Origin: Paludibacteraceae bacterium
Lineage (GTDB): Bacteria > Bacteroidota > Bacteroidia > Bacteroidales > Paludibacteraceae
Assembly (NCBI GenBank): GCA_905234685.1
Contig: CAJOIR010000018.1
Coordinates: forward strand, 1-44,301
Direction: 5' to 3'
Length of the DNA stretch: 44,301 nt
How positions within the stretch are numbered: position 1 is the stretch's first letter; every line of letters starts with the position of its first letter. The notes beneath the pieces were generated by a model. The model ran no database searches. It saw nothing but the letters and a program-made list of their open reading frames with translations, and was not told where the DNA came from. Of this stretch, positions 1 through 6,683 are shown piece by piece. The translations under genes and the position numbers were made by a program.

Positions 1-265
1 CGACATGCGTGTTCTTGCCGCAATCGGTATAGAACGGCGGAAACATACCAAACGACTCCGGCACGTCTATCGCCCATAACTCACTCAACAACCGTCGCAG
101 TTCTTCGGGTGTGTGGTACGAGCCGTTGATTTCGGCGGTAATACGCAGGGCTTCCTGCGAGTATTTATGGAATTCCATGTGCAAGTCCGAGCCACCTACT
201 ATCGGCTCGCCCGTCGCCATGCGTTCACGGAATTGGTCTATGGTCATATTACATTTATTTTTCAT
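1..265 (-). CDS. Sugar O-acetyltransferase (maltose/galactoside type), N-terminal part, cut by left window edge
   Basis: The 88 visible codons start at ATG 265-263 (a second in-frame ATG lies at 247-245) and run off the left edge. They show the N-terminal Mac domain of maltose/galactoside acetyltransferases: TIDQFRERMATGEP near the start, then a helical region, then the motif FPPFYTDCGKNTHV that precedes the left-handed beta-helix of hexapeptide repeats. The family moves acetyl from acetyl-CoA to a sugar hydroxyl in the cytoplasm. The catalytic His and the hexapeptide repeats lie outside the window. The start is one base downstream of the stop of the 37-aa ORF, so it is probably the distal gene of the minus-strand cluster. 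Family call is firm; the substrate is unknown. Confidence 0.85.
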   Translation of the reverse strand, partial: MKNKCNMTIDQFRERMATGEPIVGGSDLHMEFHKYSQEALRITAEINGSYHTPEELRRLLSELWAIDVPESFGMFPPFYTDCGKNTHV

Positions 266-266
266 G

Positions 267-380
267 TTAGTGCCCACGGACAAACTGCCCTTCGGGCTGG
301 TACTCTAAAAAGCAACTGTCATCCCGCTGCTCCTCATCCATTGCTTGCTGCTCTTGGGCTATGTATTCTTCGTATGTCAT
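267..380 (-). CDS. 37-aa acidic hypothetical protein overlapping the winged-helix gene
   Basis: Short ORF starting MTYEEYIAQEQQAMDEEQ and ending GQFVRGH. Its ATG (380-378) overlaps the TGA (379-377) of the upstream gene as ATGA, and its TAA (269-267) is one base before the acetyltransferase ATG. This end-to-end packing suggests translational coupling and argues that it is real. The N-terminal half is strongly acidic and Gln-rich, with no recognised motif. Function unknown; it could be a small partner of the adjacent winged-helix protein. A longer in-frame ATG exists at 491 but would overlap the upstream gene almost completely, so the short form is preferred. Confidence 0.5.
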   Translation of the reverse strand: MTYEEYIAQEQQAMDEEQRDDSCFLEYQPEGQFVRGH

Positions 381-583
381 AACATTACGCAGATGCGACC
401 GGCTTCCTTGGTGAAGATTGAGGGATAGCGGCAAATGCAGGCATAGACCTGCGCGGAGGTAACCGGTTTGCCGTCCTTGCGGATGTGCCAACCATTGCGG
501 TTGATAGCTGCGGCTATCTGGTCAGTCGTCTTTCCATGACCATCCGACATGATGGCGTACGTTATGGCTTCCTCGATTTTCAT
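377..583 (-). CDS. Small HARE-HTH-like winged-helix protein
   Basis: 68-aa protein starting MKIEEAITYAI. The pattern of an N-terminal helix, then GKTTDQIAAAINRNGW, then PVTSAQVYACICRYPSIF and a short beta hairpin (RICVML) resembles the HARE-HTH/winged-helix fold found in restriction and chromatin proteins. A DNA- or protein-binding role is an inference. It lies 19 bp after the DUF6512 gene and overlaps the 37-aa ORF by four bases, so all three are likely co-transcribed. Confidence 0.6.
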   Translation of the reverse strand: MKIEEAITYAIMSDGHGKTTDQIAAAINRNGWHIRKDGKPVTSAQVYACICRYPSIFTKEAGRICVML

Positions 584-602
584 TTGTCAATCATCTATTA
601 CC

Positions 603-1061
603 CTAAATCTGGTCCGGCGAATGATAGGTCAACACGCCGATGATAACTATGCCACACAATATGAGCACTATCCATAACCGCCAGTTATTCTGCACGAACG
701 GAAATGTCCGCCAGCGTTTGGCAAGGTGGATTGCGCCAATCATACAGGCGATGTAAATGACGATATCCAGCATCATCAATTCATGCCGCACAAACACCCA
801 ATAAGAAAAGAATGCCAGGACAATAAGCGGCATCACAGCCAGTCCTCCAAGGACGGGAGCGCCTATTTCACGAATATCGCGACGACTAATTGTGAGATAC
901 AAACTCAACAACAGCATCGGATAAAAGACCATCTTCATGTGTGCCATCACACTCTCCGTCACGGGGAAGATATAGCCCATAAAATGGTTGAAGAATGGTA
1001 CGTGATGCACAAAATGCATGCTTGTCAGTATGGCTGCTATGATTGTTTCTTTGCGTGTCAT
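603..1061 (-). CDS. DUF6512-like integral membrane protein
   Basis: 152-aa hydrophobic protein with about five membrane segments. It begins MTRKETIIAAILTSMHFVHH and has a His-rich region (HFVHHVPFFNHF) and PVTESVMAHMKMVF, which recall the DUF6512 family of small membrane proteins of unknown function. The end reads LTYHSPDQI followed directly by a stop. As I recall the family, a similar Thr-Tyr/Phe-x-Pro-Pro stretch usually continues a little further, so the C terminus may be slightly shortened. It sits 50 bp downstream of the ABM gene in the same direction. Confidence 0.6.
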   Translation of the reverse strand: MTRKETIIAAILTSMHFVHHVPFFNHFMGYIFPVTESVMAHMKMVFYPMLLLSLYLTISRRDIREIGAPVLGGLAVMPLIVLAFFSYWVFVRHELMMLDIVIYIACMIGAIHLAKRWRTFPFVQNNWRLWIVLILCGIVIIGVLTYHSPDQI

Positions 1062-1111
1062 AATTGTAGTTTGTCTATTTTAAAACTTCACTTCACGGAC
1101 AGGAATAGCAG

Positions 1112-1390
1112 TCAAAATTCAAAACGTTCCAACTTCATCTGTCCGCAAGCCTCTATCTCGGCTACGTATTTCTTGAACTCAGGAGTCTCGGCATGCGCCT
1201 TGAGCGAAGCATCATCTTTCCATGTCTCGCATAACATGAACACGTCCGAGCGGGTCGCGCTCTGGAATACATCATAAGCGATGCACCCGGCATGATGGCG
1301 GGATTTCTCGGTCAGAGCTACTGCAGCACGCAGAGCGTCATTGTACTTTGCCGCGTCTGCGGCCTGAAAAAAGCAATTTAAGCGTATCAT
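1112..1390 (-). CDS. ABM-domain protein, putative quinol monooxygenase (YgiN-like)
   Basis: 92 aa when started at ATG 1390-1388. An open frame extends upstream to 1561, but that part overlaps the DUF1848 gene and has no ABM character, so it is rejected. The protein is one ABM ferredoxin-like alpha/beta fold: MIRLNCFFQA strand, helix, AGCIAYDVFQSAT strands, VFMLCETWKD, then LKAHAETPEFKKYV with the usual helix His. Small members of this family form dimers, and some oxidise quinols or reactive aromatics without a cofactor. It lies 19 bp downstream of the DUF1848 gene. Substrate unknown. Confidence 0.8.
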   Translation of the reverse strand: MIRLNCFFQAADAAKYNDALRAAVALTEKSRHHAGCIAYDVFQSATRSDVFMLCETWKDDASLKAHAETPEFKKYVAEIEACGQMKLERFEF

Positions 1391-1409
1391 AATTAGTTTG
1401 TATTTAGTT

Positions 1410-2342
1410 TCAAAATAATGTCGGTTCGTTTTTGATGAGCATGGAAGTCTGGACGGATGGTTTGATGGTGTCCGTTTCCTGCACATGTCCCAGCAGCAAC
1501 GGCGACTTGGGATCATGCAAACGGTAGTTCTCCAAAGCCTTCGCGTGGTCTTTATTGGCATAACAATACCGGCAGCCGTTCGGACAGGAGTTGTAATCGC
1601 CTAATCCCCGGCTTTCCATGCACGAACAGCCAAGGCGATTGCCTTTGTGGGTCTGCCGCTTGAAATCGATGCCCAAGGCCTCCGAGAAAATCTCCGTCGT
1701 CATACATCCGCTGCGGTGGATGCCGAACACCTCATAGTCCTCACGCGTAGCGCAGGTCTGCAAGTACAAACCATGCTTCTTGGCAATGGCGCCTAATCCT
1801 TGTGCCAACGTGCGCTTCTGTTCGTCCGTCAGCGGACGCAACTCCGGCATATTCACTTCCAGTTTCTTATACATCTCCACGAAACTGAAGATGCACCGGC
1901 TGACGTATGGTGTCAGTTCGCGCGCCATGCGGTCGAACGTCTCCAAATGCCGCTCGATAGTATAGCTATCTGTCAGCAGAACCGGGTCGTACCGCCAGGC
2001 TATCTTCTCTTTGCCCACCATCGCAGCCAGCCTTTTGCAGGTCTCTATACTCTGCTCAATGGACGGCACACGCGGCTCTATGTCTGTTCCGTAAGCCGTG
2101 ATGGTATAGTGGTAATAGCAGTTGAAGCGGTCGCTGATCTCATGCAGGCGGTCGAGTATCGGCGCATAGTCCTTGGAACAGAACACCACCACGTCAATGG
2201 TCTCCGGGGTCAGCTCGATACGATTGATGAGGTTCGGGAACAGCGGATTGCGCGAGAGCACATAGCCTTCGCGAAAACGATTGAGCAGCCACTCGGAATA
2301 GTACTGCACAGTATCTGTCCTTCCGCCTGTATTGAGTATCAT
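1410..2342 (-). CDS. DUF1848 family protein with radical-SAM-like Cys cluster
   Basis: 310-aa protein matching DUF1848. It begins MILNTGGRTDTVQYYSEWL, includes NPLFPNLINRIELTPETID and WRYDPVLL, and ends with a Cys cluster (C-S-C, then CPNGCRYCYANKDH). The last Cys group resembles the CxxxCxxC Fe-S site of radical SAM enzymes, although here it lies near the C terminus. The family folds like a TIM barrel, and its reaction is not established. It starts four bases after the stop of the YoeB-like gene, so the two are likely co-transcribed. Family call is confident; function is open. Confidence 0.85.
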   Translation of the reverse strand: MILNTGGRTDTVQYYSEWLLNRFREGYVLSRNPLFPNLINRIELTPETIDVVVFCSKDYAPILDRLHEISDRFNCYYHYTITAYGTDIEPRVPSIEQSIETCKRLAAMVGKEKIAWRYDPVLLTDSYTIERHLETFDRMARELTPYVSRCIFSFVEMYKKLEVNMPELRPLTDEQKRTLAQGLGAIAKKHGLYLQTCATREDYEVFGIHRSGCMTTEIFSEALGIDFKRQTHKGNRLGCSCMESRGLGDYNSCPNGCRYCYANKDHAKALENYRLHDPKSPLLLGHVQETDTIKPSVQTSMLIKNEPTLF

Positions 2343-2345
2343 CGT

Positions 2346-2639
2346 TTATCTCTTTTGTCCCATCCGGTCGTAGTGGTTCCACATCTCCCAAATGAGTATT
2401 TCTTTCTTCTCTTCGTCTATCTGGTACACCAGCCGATGCTTGGCATTTATGCGCCGGATATAAAAGATGTCGCCATCGTTCACTTTCTCCAGTCCACCAC
2501 CGCCATTGGAGTACGGGTCACGCTTTATTTCTTCCACGATTGCCATCGCGGTCTCTGCGTACGGACTCCGGCTGACTTTCACCCAATCCTTCTCGCCTCC
2601 TTTGGTGTATTGAATGGTGTACATCTGAGAATCATCCAT
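2346..2639 (-). CDS. Txe/YoeB-like toxin of the RelE superfamily
   Basis: 97-aa protein whose second half follows the YoeB pattern: LEK around residue 51 (catalytic Glu position in YoeB), IRRINAKHRLVYQI at 61-74 with the conserved Arg pair, and NHY near residue 90 in place of the C-terminal His-Tyr. YoeB toxins are ribosome-dependent mRNA endonucleases normally paired with a Phd/YefM-type antitoxin encoded just upstream. Here the upstream neighbour is a NUDIX gene whose 3' end overlaps this ATG by eight bases, and no antitoxin ORF is visible. It also has about 20 more N-terminal residues than typical YoeB. It may be an orphan or repurposed toxin. Confidence 0.75.
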   Translation of the reverse strand: MDDSQMYTIQYTKGGEKDWVKVSRSPYAETAMAIVEEIKRDPYSNGGGGLEKVNDGDIFYIRRINAKHRLVYQIDEEKKEILIWEMWNHYDRMGQKR

Positions 2640-3093
2640 TAATCTTCAGAGCTTGCACGGCATCTGCCAAAATCTTGTCATGGTCGAAAGCGAGTTTTGG
2701 CAACGCATTTATCGGCCACCATTGTGCAGCAGCGGCATCGTCTGAGGCGGTCGCCTCCGGCATGGTAGTCATGGCTGTGTAGGCTGCCGTGATAACACGA
2801 CCACGCGGATCACGCTCCACGCCGGAATAGATACCCACTAACTGCATGCCGGTCAAAACAATGCCGGTCTCTTCCTCCAACTCACGCTCGGCACAACGAG
2901 CTACCGTCTCATCCATCTCAAGAAACCCACCAGGAAAAGCCCAGCAACCTTTGTATGGATCGTTACCGCGCTGAATGAGCAGCACGAATGTCTGTCCGTC
3001 GCGCTCAGCAAAAAGCACAGCATCTGCCGTCACCGATGCACGGGGATATTGGTAGGCATATAGCCCGTCCGATGTCTTTGTGTAGTCTATCAT
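2632..3093 (-). CDS. NUDIX hydrolase
   Basis: 153-aa protein with a complete NUDIX box at residues 56-78: G56, five residues, E62, seven residues, then REL-EEETGI, with the catalytic Glu cluster intact. It is preceded by VLLIQRGNDPYKGCWAFPGG, typical of the ADP-ribose pyrophosphatase/8-oxo-dGTPase branch. The enzymes hydrolyse nucleoside diphosphates linked to another moiety, using Mg2+. It is the first gene of the minus-strand cluster, so its promoter should lie in 3,094-3,200, although no consensus -7 box was seen there. Substrate cannot be told from sequence. Confidence 0.9.
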   Translation of the reverse strand: MIDYTKTSDGLYAYQYPRASVTADAVLFAERDGQTFVLLIQRGNDPYKGCWAFPGGFLEMDETVARCAERELEEETGIVLTGMQLVGIYSGVERDPRGRVITAAYTAMTTMPEATASDDAAAAQWWPINALPKLAFDHDKILADAVQALKING

Positions 3094-3685
3094 GCTAATG
3101 TACTTTTTAATGCGCTAACGTATCTTCAAAAACCGATATGAGATAAGTTCGTCTATCCATGATTTTGATAATCGATACTTTTGACTTTTTACCCGGAGCG
3201 TCCTTCCATTGAATTGGAAGGAGCGGCTTCCGCCAAGGATGGTAAATATATTCCAATCAGCTCTTCCATAACGCGTGTAATATTGTTCTTCAATTAGGGT
3301 TCCCGCAGATTTTAATCTATGTGATTATGTGGGCAGGACATGAGGTTAAATTAGCCAATCAAGGTACAATTTTTTTTCGAATTGTGCAAATTTTTTGGAG
3401 TATAATCCGAGAATTTATATTATTTTTTGGAATACAATCCACAAAATCCATGCTTTTTGTGATTATGTTTATCAAAATCAGACTGAATTATATAAACTTG
3501 AAAATATTGATATTCACATATATGTATGCAATCTCTCCCAATCTATCCCTGTAAGCATGCCGGGAGTTTAGTACCATGTTCTTTGTGGTGTAATACACAG
3601 GCACAACAATGTCCGTGACGGGGACATCCTTCTTTTGTACAGGGACAATCGATATCGTTATATGGACAGGACATAATGGGTTCTA
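3094..3685. other. 592-bp AT-rich non-coding region with hairpins and a direct repeat
   Basis: No convincing gene. A 77-codon ORF at 3,321-3,554 (+) has Ile/Phe-rich composition typical of AT-rich spurious frames. The stretch holds a hairpin at 3,201-3,222 (8-bp stem tccttcca/tggaagga, 6-nt loop) followed by a small GCGG/CCGC stem, an imperfect direct repeat at 3,391-3,440, and a hairpin at 3,609-3,627 (atgtcc/ggacat). It separates the NUDIX cluster promoter from the 3' end of the BREX operon. No clear U-tract terminator was seen for the operon. Confidence 0.7.
3391..3440. repeat. Imperfect 18-bp direct repeat, 32-bp period
   Basis: ttttttggagtataatcc (3,391-3,408) recurs as ttttttggaatacaatcc (3,423-3,440) with two mismatches. 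Each copy contains a near-palindromic GGAxTAxAxTCC core. This could be a protein-binding site pair or the remnant of a mobile element. Confidence 0.6.
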
Positions 3686-4087
3686 TTATTTACTTTCTTT
3701 GTTAGGTAAAGATAATGGTAAACTAAATCTGACATGGTGGATATTTTGCTGTATATTCTGTTGCGTATTCGAACCAGATATTCCGCCATGTAAATCAAAT
3801 CCTGCTTTAGATAAGGCCACTTGTAGTTTTAACTCGCCATCAAGACTACCATTCCCTTCTACCTTCTCTATATCGCTTTTAGAAACTTCAACAGCAATAT
3901 CAAAGTCAACTTTGACGAACCGTTTAATCTTTCCATCTTTAGAAATAGTTGCGCCAAAGAATCCTTCTGATCCTGCAACATTCTCCATTGGAACAGACGC
4001 TCCTTTATTACCCAATGCAGTATTTGCGTCTAACACACCGTCTACAATTTGCACCAAGGCATCTTTTATAAAATCCTTAATATCCAT
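3686..4087 (-). CDS. Trypco2-like small protein at the end of the BREX operon
   Basis: 133 aa beginning MDIKDFIKDALVQIVDGV, an amphipathic N-terminal helix, then FVKVDFDIAVEVSKSD, a Gly-rich KLQVALSKAGFDLHGGIS segment, a Gln/Asn-rich linker and HHVRFSLPLSLP. This arrangement (helix, FDxAV strand, Gly-rich turn, xVxFSxPL strand) resembles the Trypco2 (trypsin-co-occurring domain 2) family and related short stand-alone proteins that sit in bacterial conflict loci. Assignment is by pattern only. It lies 28 bp downstream of the SIR2-like gene in the same direction. A partner or sensor role for the SIR2-like protein or for BREX is an inference. Confidence 0.5.
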   Translation of the reverse strand: MDIKDFIKDALVQIVDGVLDANTALGNKGASVPMENVAGSEGFFGATISKDGKIKRFVKVDFDIAVEVSKSDIEKVEGNGSLDGELKLQVALSKAGFDLHGGISGSNTQQNIQQNIHHVRFSLPLSLPNKESK

Positions 4088-4115
4088 GTTACTAACATTT
4101 GATGAGGTTTTATGA

Positions 4116-5210
4116 TTACAAAGCAGGAGGCAAGAAGAATTGGTTTGTTTCTTCTTTTAGTTCTATGTGACCATCAGGGATGCCACTTTTAACTGCTTTA
4201 AAGTTCTGTTTGATACGATTCGGATATTTGTCTTGTATATATACACCTGCTTGTGACCTTAAACAACTCAAGATGCGTCGATCTATTTCTCGGTTGAAAA
4301 ACGGGAAGGTGTAACCAATTATTACAAGCACATCCGTCTTCTCCATGATTGCATCAATCTGCTTATATAGAGCCTCTGTTGGCTCATAATCATCAAATGC
4401 AAAGGACAGATTGGTGTTGTCAGTTTGTCTGGAGATAAAGAGTTTAAAGAGAAAGACCAACTGCATCATCTTGCGTTGTTTCGGAAACGGATTAGGGTCG
4501 CGACCATATGTACCCTCTACAAAAGGATTAATGGCTTTTAACTCTTTTAGATATTGTTTCCTCATTTTAACGAGACTATCTTGTCCATCAAAACTGGCTG
4601 TCCCGTTAATCTTAATCACTTCCACGCATGGAGGAACGACTTTGGATTTTTTACTTCCGGTATACAGGCTTTCTCCTTCGTTATATTCATCATACGCGAT
4701 TTCAAATTGGCTGTCATAGTTCCAAGATAGCACATGAATGTTTTCTGGGAAGTGAAGATTGTCTTGTAAAATGCTTGCTAAGAAACTATCATAACGTGAA
4801 TCCGGTCTATTCTCCATTTGGAGATACATAAAAAACAAGGACAAGAGTTGCTCCAATTTCCGAAGATTCGTCATCTCTTTTCTTAGACGTAGTTTTTTTG
4901 CATAGGTATCAATCGTTGAATGCTCGGAACATTTTTCCAAGAGTAATTTAAACTGGGATAAAGCTTCGTTTTGGGCTTGTTCCCAATCTGTTTTACTATT
5001 AAGTCCAACTTCCTCATTCGTCCATTCTACTTCATCGGGGAGTTTTGTTATTTCCAAAAGACGAACTATCTCTTCTAAACATGAGGAAATCTCGTTGACA
5101 CAGGGCAAACCTTCAATAATCCGATCATCTGTAGGTAGGCCTGCGGGTAAGTCACGCCCGCGCAAACCGGCGCTTGCCCCTGCTCCAATGAGATAAGTTA
5201 CGTTGGACAT
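4116..5210 (-). CDS. SIR2-like domain protein downstream of BREX
   Basis: 364-aa protein with SIR2/Rossmann landmarks: YLIGAGAS (6-13) for NAD binding, STIDTY (98-103), LSWNYDSQFE (161-170) with the conserved Asn-Tyr-Asp, IKINGT (199-204) and DVLVIIGYTFPFFNREID (293-310). In active SIR2 NADases and deacetylases the third motif is usually KLHG with a catalytic His; here it reads KING, with Asn202 in that place, so activity is uncertain. SIR2-like proteins of defence systems often deplete NAD+ upon infection. The gene starts 34 bp after brxL on the same strand, which suggests it is a module of the same operon. No extra effector or sensor domain is seen. Confidence 0.8.
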   Translation of the reverse strand: MSNVTYLIGAGASAGLRGRDLPAGLPTDDRIIEGLPCVNEISSCLEEIVRLLEITKLPDEVEWTNEEVGLNSKTDWEQAQNEALSQFKLLLEKCSEHSTIDTYAKKLRLRKEMTNLRKLEQLLSLFFMYLQMENRPDSRYDSFLASILQDNLHFPENIHVLSWNYDSQFEIAYDEYNEGESLYTGSKKSKVVPPCVEVIKINGTASFDGQDSLVKMRKQYLKELKAINPFVEGTYGRDPNPFPKQRKMMQLVFLFKLFISRQTDNTNLSFAFDDYEPTEALYKQIDAIMEKTDVLVIIGYTFPFFNREIDRRILSCLRSQAGVYIQDKYPNRIKQNFKAVKSGIPDGHIELKEETNQFFLPPAL

Positions 5211-5244
5211 GAAACTTTTGATTGTTACTATATGTATGATATTA

Positions 5245-6678
5245 TTATTTTAGCCAAATATCCGGCATACGAGTTTTGAACTCTGGATCAATGTTATGGC
5301 ATTGCTCTTTTACGATGCCACGACGATGAATGGCCGGTTGCAGGCAATACATATCAAACTCGTTTACATCCACGTCATCAATCGAACGCCATTGCGGGAA
5401 CAGCAGTTTCATATACCCAACAGCAATACGTTTGATGGCATTACTATCACGCACATCTGCTTTTTCCTCAAACTTCACTATCTGGTCAAAAATCAGGCCA
5501 TAAATATTTTGCGTGCGCATGGAATGCAGAATCTCCGAGAAGTATTCCACGTTGATTGTCCAACCCTTGAATATCATACTCTTATTGACACGTGGCAACA
5601 ACCAACCCTCAATAAAACAATGGAAACGGTCAAGCAAAGCTGATTCGCGGAAGTTCTCCGGCAGATTATCAAAATACATATTCGATACTGGCATATTCTG
5701 CGAGGTCAACGGGATATTTCCCATCAGCATCAAGCCGCACTCAGACGAAAACTCATTATTGTCAATCGTCGTTTTGCCGCTTTCCAGATACGATTTCAAC
5801 GCTGCTTGTATCTCTGCTGGCTCCTGGAAAACAATCGTTTGGATCTCGTCAAAAACGGTAAAATCATGGTTCTTAATGATACCATTCTGCTGTTTTGCCT
5901 TATCGAAGAACAATTTTGCACGCGTTACTTTGCCACCGCTCACCAGCCATCCGTATTTCGACAAGTTGCCAAAGACATAACTCTTACCCGTTCCCTTTGG
6001 AGCCAACTCAATCACATTCAATCTCGGCTCAATGAATATAAGCAATCGCGTCAAGAACTCCAATTTCTGCGTCAGCGAAACAAACCCGTCCGGATCATAT
6101 TCCATCGCAGACAACAAAAGGTCAATCCATTCCTGCGTTGTAAAGTTCTCTCGCGCACTTGCCAGATAATTTATATCTACTGAACTATATGGCTTAAAGG
6201 GCTTGTAGTCAACCATCTGAATATGGTTCTTCTTGCCATCATCATCTGGAAGCAAGCAGAGCTTGATGATTCCCCAACGCTCTCCTTCTACGAAATCACC
6301 CTGATGTTGCGAGTAAACATATTCCGGAATAATTCCCTCTCGTTGCTTGATTCCGTAATCCGGGATAGCAAACTGCCGCTCATTCTTCACGATGTCAATA
6401 AACACCACGAAACGCGCCAACAGCATAACCTCCTCACCGCTCTGCAACCGGTCTTTGACACTTCCTTGCTGTGCCGGAATGACCTTATCCAAGAACTGTG
6501 TTAATGCCGGACGATCCACTTCTCCTATCTGGATATTCAGATACCGTTTCAACAAGAAGTCTTTTACGAATGACGGTAAGTTACGTCCCGCAAACAAACT
6601 GGCAGTTGAAGCCGGATCTTTGTAAATCGACATGGCAGAGAAATTCTGCCGAATCTTATTGCTAATTTCTTCTTTCAT
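5245..6678 (-). CDS. brxL: BrxL, Lon-like AAA+ protein of BREX (short form)
   Basis: 477 aa. The N-terminal part (LPSFVKDFLLKRY, about 34-46) and the ATPase core fit BrxL: Walker A APKGTGKS at 226-233, followed by FGNLSKYGWLVSGGKVTRAKLF, Walker B FTVFDEI at 273-279, and GLMLMGNIPL near 315. Type 1 BrxL is longer (above 650 residues) and carries a C-terminal Lon-protease-like domain; this protein ends soon after the ATPase/helical part and appears to lack it. BrxL is a DNA-binding AAA+ ring required for phage exclusion in studied BREX systems. Its ATG lies five bases after the pglZ stop, and the gene order matches BREX type 4. Confidence 0.9.
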   Translation of the reverse strand: MKEEISNKIRQNFSAMSIYKDPASTASLFAGRNLPSFVKDFLLKRYLNIQIGEVDRPALTQFLDKVIPAQQGSVKDRLQSGEEVMLLARFVVFIDIVKNERQFAIPDYGIKQREGIIPEYVYSQHQGDFVEGERWGIIKLCLLPDDDGKKNHIQMVDYKPFKPYSSVDINYLASARENFTTQEWIDLLLSAMEYDPDGFVSLTQKLEFLTRLLIFIEPRLNVIELAPKGTGKSYVFGNLSKYGWLVSGGKVTRAKLFFDKAKQQNGIIKNHDFTVFDEIQTIVFQEPAEIQAALKSYLESGKTTIDNNEFSSECGLMLMGNIPLTSQNMPVSNMYFDNLPENFRESALLDRFHCFIEGWLLPRVNKSMIFKGWTINVEYFSEILHSMRTQNIYGLIFDQIVKFEEKADVRDSNAIKRIAVGYMKLLFPQWRSIDDVDVNEFDMYCLQPAIHRRGIVKEQCHNIDPEFKTRMPDIWLK

Positions 6679-6683
6679 AGTCC

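Noticed and set aside
726..1277. 183-codon plus-strand ORF opposite the DUF6512 and ABM genes
   Set aside because: Shadow frame: His/Cys-rich random composition and no domain, with good genes on the other strand.
1391..1561. Upstream extension of the ABM gene
   Set aside because: It overlaps the end of the DUF1848 gene in another frame and has no similarity to the ABM fold.
3321..3554. 77-codon plus-strand ORF in the AT-rich spacer
   Set aside because: Ile/Phe/Leu-rich composition, overlaps direct repeats, no domain or promoter; typical of AT-rich chance frames.
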